Positions 30,838-37,824 of a stretch of 64,000 nt of DNA are shown here, piece after piece. Location of the stretch: the NCBI GenBank assembly GCA_001298575.1, contig LJCV01000245.1, positions 1-64,000 on the forward strand, in the 5' to 3' direction. The stretch's first letter is position 1. Each line of letters opens with the position of its first letter. This DNA comes from Actinobacteria bacterium OK074 (GTDB taxonomy: Bacteria > Actinomycetota > Actinomycetes > Streptomycetales > Streptomycetaceae). The notes beneath the pieces are model-generated. The model worked only from the letters and a program-made list of their open reading frames with translations. It did no database searches and was not told where the DNA came from. Both the position numbers and the translations under genes were made by a program.

Positions 30838-31527
30838 TCAGGTGACGGAACGCGCGACGCGGAATCCGACGTCGTCGACCTGGAAGGTCGGGTGGCTGCG
30901 GCGGCGCGCGGAGGCCCGGCAGCTCCAGTGTTCGTCGAACCAGCCACCGCCGCGGAGCACCCGGTAGCTGCCGTAGACCTCGGCGTCGTAGACGTCCCAG
31001 CACCAGTCCCAGACGTTGCCGAGCATGTCGTAAAGCCCCCAGGCGTTGGGGAGTTTGCCGCCCACGGTGTGGATGCGCTCGTGCGAGTTGCCGCGGTGCC
31101 AGGCGATCTCGTCGAGCTCTCCGTAGCGCGGTCCTGCCGTACCGGCACGGCAGGCGTGCTCCCACTCGGCCTCGGTGGGCAGGCGGTACCCGTCGGCGGA
31201 CGGGTCCCACTCGACGTCTTCGCCGTCGCCGTCGACGTCGGTGCGGAAGTGGTACGCGGGGGTGAACCCGTCGCGCCGGGACAGGGCGTTGCAGAACCGC
31301 GCCGCGTCCCACCAGGAGACGCATTCGACGGGCAGTTGGTCCCCGCGGGCGGTGCTCGGCCGCCTGCCGCCGGTGAGTTGGGCGTACAGCGCCTGGGTGA
31401 CCGGGAATGCGGCGAGTTGGTAGGGCGCCAACTCGACCGCCCAACTGCGTTGCGTCCGCCGGTCCTTCAGTGTCACCCGCCCCGGCGGTATCGCGATCAT
31501 CTCGTTGCCCGTCGTCACGTCGTCCAT
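30838..31527 (-). CDS. SUMF1/formylglycine-generating-enzyme-fold protein
   Basis: 229 aa from ATG 31527. The fold is clear: MIAIPPGRVTLKDRRTQRSW, PYQLAAFPVTQALYAQL, VECVSWWDAARFCNALS, YRLPTEAEWEHACRAG, LYDMLGNVWDWCWD and YRVLRGGGWFDEHWSCRAS. True FGE enzymes have a Cys pair near the C-terminus for copper and substrate; here only one Cys is left in that part. So sulfatase activation is unlikely and no sulfatase gene is nearby. It may be a structural or EgtB-like relative. Confidence 0.85.
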   Translation of the reverse strand: MDDVTTGNEMIAIPPGRVTLKDRRTQRSWAVELAPYQLAAFPVTQALYAQLTGGRRPSTARGDQLPVECVSWWDAARFCNALSRRDGFTPAYHFRTDVDGDGEDVEWDPSADGYRLPTEAEWEHACRAGTAGPRYGELDEIAWHRGNSHERIHTVGGKLPNAWGLYDMLGNVWDWCWDVYDAEVYGSYRVLRGGGWFDEHWSCRASARRRSHPTFQVDDVGFRVARSVT

Positions 31528-31563
31528 GACTACAGGACCCTAACGAGACCTGCCGGTCCGGTG

Positions 31564-32478
31564 TCAGCCGATCCTGTCCGTGAAGCCCACCGACAGGAAC
31601 GTCTGACGGGTGACCTTGCCCTTACTGGCTCCCGCCGTCCACGTGAAGGTGTATTCCAGGATGGAGCTCGTCTTGGGGTCGACGATCACCCGGCCGACGC
31701 TCCTGGCCTCCGCGAACTCCAGGGCGATTCCGCCGCGCCCGGTGCTGTCCTTGACGGTCCCGACGAGTTTGACGCCCTTCAGCCCCGCCAGCGCCTTGAA
31801 CAGCCCCGCCCGCAGTTGCGGACTCGCCGGCGACCCGCCGAGCAGGGTGACCGCCTGGTCGAAGGGGGAGATGCTCTTGGGCCGCGGCGGAGTCTGGAGC
31901 AGCTGGAGCAACTTCGCCGGGTCCGTAGTGAGTTGGTCCAGGGACTGCCAGTCGAGGTCCTTCGGCCCGAGCTGCCAGTCGGGCTGGCGCCCCTTCTTGT
32001 ACGCCTTGCCGCCGTTGACGACGTAGAGGTCCATGGACTGCGAGAGGTACGAGTCGCCGACCGTCAGCTGCGTCTTCCAGTACTTCCCCGAGGTGACGGA
32101 CTGGCCGGCGGCCACCGTGGAGATGTCGTCGAGGAAGACGGACGCGGTGTCCGCGCGCGCCTCGCTGCGCGTGCCCGGCCCCGAACTCGTGGGTGTGTCA
32201 CCGGTGTTCGCGTACGTCACCACGCCGGCCGCGACCGCGGCGGCGGTGAACAGGCCGACGAGGACCCGACGGCGCCCGGTCACCACAACGCCCTTCTTGC
32301 GCCCGGCCGCCTCCTGCGCGGCCACCGCCGCCTCGACCCCCGCCAGCGCCCTGGCCAGCGCATGCGCCGACGGCGGCTCGACCCGCCCCGCGGCCACCAG
32401 TTGATCGGCGCCGGGGAAGTCCAGCAACACCGTCCGCTCACTCATGCCGGTCTCCTCCACGTCGTCGTACGTACTCAT
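31564..32478 (-). CDS. CU044_5270-family membrane-anchored protein, second copy
   Basis: 304 aa from ATG 32478 (MSTYDDVEETGMSERTVLLD). After a cytoplasmic part of ~68 residues there is one membrane segment, VLVGLFTAAAVAAGVVTYA, then an outer domain with DLYVVNGGKAYKKGRQPDWQ, LLGGSPASPQLRAGLFKALAGL and GIALEFAEARSVGRVIVD. It overlaps the sigma gene upstream by 4 bp. The layout equals that of 8741-10488, and the two outer domains share the LKALAGLKGVKLVG / AMAGLSGVGVVE step and a C-terminal YLGTT-like strand region. It is inferred to be the anti-sigma or sensor partner. Confidence 0.82.
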   Translation of the reverse strand: MSTYDDVEETGMSERTVLLDFPGADQLVAAGRVEPPSAHALARALAGVEAAVAAQEAAGRKKGVVVTGRRRVLVGLFTAAAVAAGVVTYANTGDTPTSSGPGTRSEARADTASVFLDDISTVAAGQSVTSGKYWKTQLTVGDSYLSQSMDLYVVNGGKAYKKGRQPDWQLGPKDLDWQSLDQLTTDPAKLLQLLQTPPRPKSISPFDQAVTLLGGSPASPQLRAGLFKALAGLKGVKLVGTVKDSTGRGGIALEFAEARSVGRVIVDPKTSSILEYTFTWTAGASKGKVTRQTFLSVGFTDRIG

Positions 32479-33137
32479 GCCATGTCTCCCGTCACGCTCA
32501 AGTGCCGTCCTGCCGGGCGAGTTGGTGCGAGCCGGTCGCGCAGCCGGCCCCGGGCCCGGTGCAGCCGCGAGCGGGCGGTGCCCGCCGGGATGCCCACGGC
32601 GGCGGCCGCCTCGGCGGGGGTGAGCTGCTCCCAGCCGACGAGCAGCAGCATCTCCCGCTCCTCGACGGACAGTTCGGCCAGCGCCCGGCGCAACTCGGGG
32701 GCCAGCGCGGCCGCGTCGAGCCGCTGGTCCACCGCCTGCCAGGGGTCGGTGATCTCCACTCCCGGTACGGCCTCCTGCCGCCCCGCCCGCCGCAGGTGCT
32801 GGGCCAGCACGTTGCGGGCCACGCCGAACAGCCAGCCCCGCGCCGAGCCGCGCGCCGGGTCGAACGTGCGCCGCGCGGCGAACGCCTGCAACCACGCCTC
32901 GGCCAGCAGGTCATCCGCCGCGCCGGGCAGCCGCCGGGCGAAGTAGCCGTGCAGGGCGGGCGAGTACGCCTCCACCAGCGGGGTGAACGCCGCCGCGTCG
33001 CCCGCGGCCGACCGTGTCAGCCGGGCGTCGTTGTCGCCGTCGCCGTCGCCGTCTCTGTCTCTGTCTCTGTCTCTGTCGCTGTCACGGCTGGGAGCGCCGT
33101 CGTCGCGTTGCTCGTGTTGCCGGGTATCCGGTTTCAC
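32475..33137 (-). CDS. ECF-type RNA polymerase sigma factor
   Basis: 220 aa from GTG 33137 with a GGAG site upstream. The N-terminal ~40 residues contain an Asp/Arg/Gly dipeptide repeat encoded by GTCTCT-type microsatellite DNA (33050-33083), likely variable in length. Region 2 is LVEAYSPALHGYFARRLPGAADDLLAEAWLQAFAARRTFD; region 4 is LAELSVEEREMLLLVGWEQLTPAEAAAAVGIPAGTARSRLHRARGRL. It is paired with the membrane protein at 31564-32478. Confidence 0.88.
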   Translation of the reverse strand: MKPDTRQHEQRDDGAPSRDSDRDRDRDRDGDGDGDNDARLTRSAAGDAAAFTPLVEAYSPALHGYFARRLPGAADDLLAEAWLQAFAARRTFDPARGSARGWLFGVARNVLAQHLRRAGRQEAVPGVEITDPWQAVDQRLDAAALAPELRRALAELSVEEREMLLLVGWEQLTPAEAAAAVGIPAGTARSRLHRARGRLRDRLAPTRPAGRHLSVTGDMA

Positions 33138-33237
33138 GGAATCTCCGTCTCCGACCGCCGGACGACGGTCTCACCCTGTACTTGTCATCAAGGTGCGGAT
33201 CCGTTCGCGTCGCCTGCCGGAGCGGGAGTTCATGGCG

Positions 33238-33591
33238 TTACTCGTACCGCTCCCACGAGTGGCCGCCCCGGTGCGCGTCGGCGAGCCAACACGCGTCTCC
33301 TCCCAGGGGACTTCGCGAAGGGCAATAGGTAATTCGCTGTACTCGGATTTCTTCCTTTCCTCTGCCCCATGTGATCCATACGGCCGCGTCGTCCTTCTTC
33401 GGGTCGAGGTCTTGGAGGAGGGCGAGATGGTCGCCGTGCGGGTGTTCGTCCAACTCGCATGTCACGCGGTCAGGTGGGGGTTCGTCGGCGGTTCGGCCCT
33501 GCGCGAGTTCCCTTGCCGCGACCAGCATTCCGGTCGGCACTTCCAGCGGATTCCCGCATCCCCACATCATCGTTCGCACCGCCGTGAGCAT
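33238..33591 (-). CDS. Hypothetical 117-aa protein divergent from the XRE gene
   Basis: The likely start is ATG 33591 (MLTAVRTMMWGCGNPLEVPTG); the frame is open further to 33735 with poor composition. The body ARELAQGRTADEPPPDRVTCELDEHPHGDHLALLQDL and the Cys-containing TYCPSRSPLGGDACWLADAH look like a small cytoplasmic domain, possibly metal-binding through Cys/His. I do not recognise the family. It shares a promoter region with the XRE/DUF397 genes and may be functionally tied to them. Confidence 0.55.
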   Translation of the reverse strand: MLTAVRTMMWGCGNPLEVPTGMLVAARELAQGRTADEPPPDRVTCELDEHPHGDHLALLQDLDPKKDDAAVWITWGRGKEEIRVQRITYCPSRSPLGGDACWLADAHRGGHSWERYE

Positions 33592-33785
33592 GAGAAAGGT
33601 GCCGCGCCGCCCTTCGGTGTGCGCTTGGTCGTGGTCGTCGTCCTGCTGGTCATGGTCGCTTGCCGTGCCCCTTCGCGTCCGGGTGCTCTCTGTGACGTTC
33701 CGCTCACACCATGACGTGCGGACGCGTACGCTCACCAGTACAAAAGGGGTTCCAACGGGTCTGGAAAGACAGGCAGGTTGAACGA

Positions 33786-34604
33786 ATGAGCGAACAGTTC
33801 GGGGAGCCTACGAACGGCCTTGAGTGGTTCGGGCAGGAGTTGGAGGCAGCCCTGGCTCACAAAGGGGCCAGCCAGCGGGAGTTGGCGGACTTCACGGGCT
33901 ACAAGGAGCCGTACGTATCGAAGGTCAAGAACGGCAAGGCGATGCCGTCGACCTTCTTCGCGGAAGCGTGCGACCGCTTCTTCAACACGAGTGGGACCTT
34001 TGCGCGGTTGTTGCGCAAGATTTCACAGCGGGGGCATCCCGAGTGGTTCGTGCCGTACGTGAACCTGGAGAAGGAAGCCACCAAGGTCGAGGACTACAGC
34101 AACGCGTTCATCATGGGCATGTTGCAGACCCCCGCGTACGCGGAAGCAACCTTCCGCTCCACTCACCCGCGCGAGACTGACGACCAGATCAAGACCCGTG
34201 TGGAAGCCCGCATGAGGCGGCACGAGGTCATGGCCCGTGACGAACCTCCGCTCCTGTGGGTCATCCTGCACGAGTCGGTCCTGCATACGGTGGTTGGTAG
34301 CCGAACCGTCATGCAGGGGCAGATGGAGCACCTTGTGGCCGAGGCCACAACTCCCCACGTCACGCTTCAGGTTCTCCCTTTCAAGGCGGGTGCCCCTGCA
34401 TCATCTCTGCCGTTTATCCTGCTTACGCAAAAAGATGGGGCAACCGTCCTGTACTCAGAGACCAGGGAGGCGGGGCACGTGTCCGACTCGCTGACGGCCG
34501 TTGGCAAAGCACAGGCCACATACGAGCGGCTGCGCGCTTCGGCGATGTCCCCTGAAGACTCGCTGGCTCTCATCAGGCAGACAGCGGAGGACTACACCAC
34601 ATGA
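33786..34604 (+). CDS. XRE-family regulator with Scr1-type C-terminal domain
   Basis: 272 aa from ATG 33786. The N-terminal HTH is LEAALAHKGASQRELADFTGYKEPYVSKVKNGKAMPS. The C-terminal domain (EDYSNAFIMGMLQTPAYAEATFRSTHPRETD to HVTLQVLPFKAGAPAS and ETREAGHVSDS) is the one found in Streptomyces XRE proteins encoded beside DUF397 genes, such as Scr1 with Scr2. Those pairs have been described as toxin/antitoxin-like switches that affect antibiotic production. The stop overlaps the first DUF397 start by 4 bp (ATGA). Third-position GC is lower than in housekeeping genes, typical for this class. Confidence 0.9.
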   Translation: MSEQFGEPTNGLEWFGQELEAALAHKGASQRELADFTGYKEPYVSKVKNGKAMPSTFFAEACDRFFNTSGTFARLLRKISQRGHPEWFVPYVNLEKEATKVEDYSNAFIMGMLQTPAYAEATFRSTHPRETDDQIKTRVEARMRRHEVMARDEPPLLWVILHESVLHTVVGSRTVMQGQMEHLVAEATTPHVTLQVLPFKAGAPASSLPFILLTQKDGATVLYSETREAGHVSDSLTAVGKAQATYERLRASAMSPEDSLALIRQTAEDYTT

Positions 34605-34819
34605 GCAGCACCCCCGACCCCCGCACGATCACGCAGTGGGTTAAGAGCACGTACAGCGGCGGCGAAGGCGGCAACTGCATCGAGTGGGCACCGGAATACG
34701 CGAGCGCCCACGGCGTCGTCCCCCTCCGCGACAGCAAAAACCCCGGCGGACCGACCCTCACGCTCTCCCCCGCAGGGTTCGCCGGACTCGTCGCCCTCGC
34801 TCGCGGCGCCGACGCGTAG
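34601..34819 (+). CDS. DUF397 protein, first copy
   Basis: 72 aa from ATG 34601, overlapping the XRE stop. DUF397 hallmarks are WVKSTYSGGEGGNCIEWAP, VPLRDSKNPGGPTLTLS and GFAGLVALAR. DUF397 proteins act with the adjacent XRE regulator, probably by binding its C-terminal domain. The DNA of the last ~100 bp is nearly the same as in the second copy, so one arose from the other. Confidence 0.9.
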   Translation: MSSTPDPRTITQWVKSTYSGGEGGNCIEWAPEYASAHGVVPLRDSKNPGGPTLTLSPAGFAGLVALARGADA

Positions 34820-34852
34820 ACCCTTGTTTTCCGGCTCCCGAGGAGTACGAAG

Positions 34853-35068
34853 ATGAGCAACACCCCTGCCCCATACGGCTCTGCGTGGGTCAAGAGCACC
34901 TACAGCGACGGGCAGGGTGGCCAATGCGTCGAGTGGGCGCCGACATACGCGAGCACGCACGGCATCGTCCCCGTCCGCGACAGCAAAAACCCCGGCGGAC
35001 CGACCCTCATGCTCTCCACCGAAGGCTTCGCCGGACTCGTCGCCCTCGCCCGCGACACCGACGCGTAG
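34853..35068 (+). CDS. DUF397 protein, second copy
   Basis: 71 aa from ATG 34853 with GAGGAG upstream, 33 bp after the first copy. It keeps WVKSTYSDGQGGQCVEWAP and VRDSKNPGGPTLMLS. Differences from copy 1 cluster in the N-terminal half and in the Cys neighbourhood (NCIEW versus QCVEW), suggesting the copies may recognise different partners or dose the same one. Confidence 0.9.
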   Translation: MSNTPAPYGSAWVKSTYSDGQGGQCVEWAPTYASTHGIVPVRDSKNPGGPTLMLSTEGFAGLVALARDTDA

Positions 35069-35092
35069 TCCGGGACCGGGGACCGGCCCAAC

Positions 35093-35129
35093 AACCCCGT
35101 CTTTCCTACCCCCTTGGAAAGGCGGGGTT
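35093..35129. terminator. Bidirectional intrinsic terminator
   Basis: AACCCCG (35093-35099) pairs with CGGGGTT (35123-35129), and CTTTCC with GGAAAG inside, around a 9-nt loop. It sits between the converging DUF397 and oxygenase genes and is followed by T-rich bases on the plus strand. Confidence 0.75.
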
Positions 35130-35131
35130 TC

Positions 35132-36181
35132 TCACGCCCGCTCCAACAACCCCCCATGATGCCGCTCCGCCGTCAACGGATGTGCCCGCAGCTTCCCCTT
35201 CAGTTCGTTGAAGCCGTACTCCGCGAAGAGGGGGTTCGCCGGGTCCGTCGTTACGCCGGGGGCCATGTTCGCGTGGGGGAAGGGGAGTTGGGCTATGCGG
35301 GCGTCCAAGCGGGGGTTGTAGAAGAACGGGACCGAGAAGCGTTCCGTCGCGCCGGGTGGGCTGATGACTCGGTGGTTGGTGGCGATGAGGTAGCCGTTCG
35401 TCGCCACCTCCAGGAGTTCGCCGAGGTTGACCACGAAGGCGTCCTCCAGGGGTGGCACGTCGTGGAAGAGGCCGTCCTCGCGTTGGACCTGGAGGCCGCC
35501 CACGTGGTCCTGGAGGAGGAGGGTGAGGAAGCCGTAGTCCTTGTGGGCGCCCACGCCCTGGTCGGTGCCGTCGGTCGCGCTGCCGGGGTAGCGGACCAGC
35601 TTGAGGTGCGGGTGGGCGTGGGGGCCGAAGACGTCGTCGTAGAAGTCGGCCGGCGCGCCGATCGCGGTGAGTAGTTCGTGCAGGAGGCGGCGGGCTACCT
35701 CGCCCAGGCTGTTTATCCAGGTCAGGGCCGCTGTGCGCAGCTCCGGGAGCGCCTTTGGCCATTGGTTGGGGCCTTGCAGCCACCAGTACGCCGGGGCGCC
35801 CGGCTCCGGCACGCGCGCGGGGCGTTCCGCGCCTATGTCCAGCTGGTCGCGCCAGTCGCGGGCGCCCGCGGTGCGTTCGTCGCCGGTGCGCGTGTAGCCG
35901 CGGAAGTGGGGGGAGTTGGTGTTGTCCAGGGCCAGGCGGTCGGGCTCGGGGAGCGCGAAGAAGGCGTGCATCGCCGTCAGCAGGGCCTTCTTTTCCGTCT
36001 GCGGGACTCCGTGGCCCACCAGCTGGAAGAAGCCGACGTCGTGCGCCGCGCTGTGCAGCTGCGCGTGCAGGAGCGCGCGGGCCTGGGGGCCGCGGTCGGC
36101 GGGGAAGTGGTCGATGATCGGGAGTTGGTCGTACGACGCCGCGTGGGCTCGGTGCGACGGTGTGGTCGACGGGTTCGTCAT
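35132..36181 (-). CDS. 2-oxoglutarate/Fe(II) oxygenase, isopenicillin N synthase family
   Basis: 349 aa from ATG 36181. The DIOX_N part is QLPIIDHFPADRGPQARALL to DVGFFQLVGHGVP. The Fe(II) ligands are in GVGAHKDYGFLTLLLQD (HxD) and ATNHRVISPP (distal His). The co-substrate Arg/Ser pair is in ERFSVPFFYNP. Length matches general IPNS-like dioxygenases of unknown substrate that occur singly in Streptomyces. There are no biosynthetic neighbours, so a catabolic or hormone-like role cannot be chosen. Confidence 0.9.
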   Translation of the reverse strand: MTNPSTTPSHRAHAASYDQLPIIDHFPADRGPQARALLHAQLHSAAHDVGFFQLVGHGVPQTEKKALLTAMHAFFALPEPDRLALDNTNSPHFRGYTRTGDERTAGARDWRDQLDIGAERPARVPEPGAPAYWWLQGPNQWPKALPELRTAALTWINSLGEVARRLLHELLTAIGAPADFYDDVFGPHAHPHLKLVRYPGSATDGTDQGVGAHKDYGFLTLLLQDHVGGLQVQREDGLFHDVPPLEDAFVVNLGELLEVATNGYLIATNHRVISPPGATERFSVPFFYNPRLDARIAQLPFPHANMAPGVTTDPANPLFAEYGFNELKGKLRAHPLTAERHHGGLLERA

Positions 36182-36397
36182 GGTGCGTCCGTGGGGTGTA
36201 CGGGGGCACGGGCGTCCTCGCCGGGGTGGGGCGGGGCGGGCGCTCGGGTGCCGCAAGGGGAAGTGCTGCTGAGGCTCGGGCTGGGTCAAGCTGAGCGCCG
36301 ACAGCCCGTGCTCGTGACGCGCACGTAGTCCACGTGGCGGCGTCGTACGAGCATCGGAGGCATGTTCACCAGCGTACCCGCGGGTGGGTGGGAACGC

Positions 36398-37081
36398 TCA
36401 GTCCACGGTCTCGTCGTCCACCGTCTCGTCCACGACGTCGTCCAGGGCCTCGTCCAGGAGTGCCGCCCACTGGGCGACCACGCGGTCGCGGCGGGCCGTG
36501 TCGTCGGTGAGGAGGTTGGCCAGGCCCAGGCCGCGGGCCATGTCCAGCAGGCCCTGGACGGTCTCGCGGGCGCCCGGACGGGACTCGTCCGCGTTGAGGA
36601 GCTGGACGGCTATGCGGTGCGTCTCGCGGCCGACGCGGGCCTCCAGCTCGGTGACGCGGGGGCGCAGCCGGTCTTCGTCGGAGGCGGCGACCCAGAGGTG
36701 CAGCGCGGCGCGGAACAGCGGGCCCGTGTAGAGGTCCACGAGCGCCGCGACGACCGTACGGCGGTCCGCGCTGCCGTCGGGGAACAGCTCCCGCAGCGCC
36801 GTCGACCGCTCCTCGGCCACGTACTCGACGGCCGCGGTGAACAGCTCCTCGCGGGTGCGGAAGTGGTGCTGGGCCGCGCCCCGGGAGACGCCGGCGTGCT
36901 CGGCGACCACCGAGACCGTGGAGCCCGCCCAGCCACGGTCGGCCAGGCACGCCACGGCTGCCTGGAGGAGCCGCTGGCGGGTGGCTCGGCTGCGGTCCTG
37001 CTTGGGGGTGCGGTCGTCCCGGCTGCGGGCATGGCCGGGGCCGTGTGGCGCCGCCCCCGGTACCTGCTCTGTCGTGGTCAC
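36398..37081 (-). CDS. TetR-family regulator, last gene of the catabolic operon
   Basis: 227 aa from GTG 37081, overlapping the hydratase stop (GTGA). The HTH is RQRLLQAAVACLADRGWAGSTVSVVAEHAGVSRGAAQHHF. The C-terminal ligand domain ends in a low-complexity acidic tail. It probably senses a pathway acyl-CoA and represses the operon from the site at 46921-46949. Regulators placed last in the operon they control are common in acyl-CoA pathways. Confidence 0.9.
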   Translation of the reverse strand: MTTTEQVPGAAPHGPGHARSRDDRTPKQDRSRATRQRLLQAAVACLADRGWAGSTVSVVAEHAGVSRGAAQHHFRTREELFTAAVEYVAEERSTALRELFPDGSADRRTVVAALVDLYTGPLFRAALHLWVAASDEDRLRPRVTELEARVGRETHRIAVQLLNADESRPGARETVQGLLDMARGLGLANLLTDDTARRDRVVAQWAALLDEALDDVVDETVDDETVD

Positions 37082-37824
37082 GCCACCGCCCATGCCGGCT
37101 CCCGTCGTTCGAGGAAGGCCGTCATCCCCTCGCGGGCCTGCGGGGAGGAGAACAGCCGGGCCGAGAGCGCGGTGAGGTCCGCCGCGTCCCGGTCGAAGGT
37201 CTCCAGGACCTTAGCCGTGAGCAGCCGCTTCGTCGCGGCCAGGGCCTCGGGGGCGGAGCGGCGGAGGCCGTCGAGGAGGGGGGCGAGGACGTCGTCCACC
37301 TCTTCGCCGTCGGCCGCGCTCGCGGTGAGCAGGCCCGTTCGTACGGCTTCGGCGGCGTCGAAGGGGGTTCCGGTGAGGTAGTGGCGGGCGAGGGCTCGGG
37401 GGTCGGTACGGGGCAGGACGGTCAGGGAGATCACCGCCGGGGCGACGCCGATCCGCACCTCCGTGAACGCGAAGGTGGCGGTCGCCGATGCCACGGCGAG
37501 GTCGCAGGCGGCCAGCAGGCCCAGGCCGCCTGCCCGTGCGTGGCCCGTCAGCCGGGCTACGACCGGTTTCGGGGCCGCGACGATCTGGCGCAGCAGCGCT
37601 ACCAGGGCCTCCGGGGATGGCGGGTCCCGGAGGTCTGCGCCCGCGCAGAACGTGCCGCCGGTGTGGGTGAGGACTACGGCTCGGACGTCGGGGGCCTCCA
37701 TGGCGGTGGTGAGTGCGGTGGACAGGTCGGCTACGAGGGGGGCGGAGAGGGCGTTGCGGTTGGTGGGTGAGTCGAGGGTGAGAGTTGTGACGGCTCGGTG
37801 ACGGCTTGTAAGGATCAACGTCAC
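37078..37824 (-). CDS. Enoyl-CoA hydratase/isomerase family protein
   Basis: 248 aa from ATG 37824. Crotonase motifs are NALSAPLVADLSTAL, the oxyanion hole GGTFCAGADLRDP, HARAGGLGLLAACDLAVAS and TFAFTEVRIGVAPAVIS. The Glu in FTEVRIG matches one catalytic position, and the second position (GLGLLAA) has no Glu, as in some methylglutaconyl-CoA or lyase members. In an operon with a biotin carboxylase, a methylglutaconyl-CoA hydratase (LiuC-like) role is attractive. It overlaps both neighbours by 4 bp. Confidence 0.88.
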   Translation of the reverse strand: MTLILTSRHRAVTTLTLDSPTNRNALSAPLVADLSTALTTAMEAPDVRAVVLTHTGGTFCAGADLRDPPSPEALVALLRQIVAAPKPVVARLTGHARAGGLGLLAACDLAVASATATFAFTEVRIGVAPAVISLTVLPRTDPRALARHYLTGTPFDAAEAVRTGLLTASAADGEEVDDVLAPLLDGLRRSAPEALAATKRLLTAKVLETFDRDAADLTALSARLFSSPQAREGMTAFLERREPAWAVA

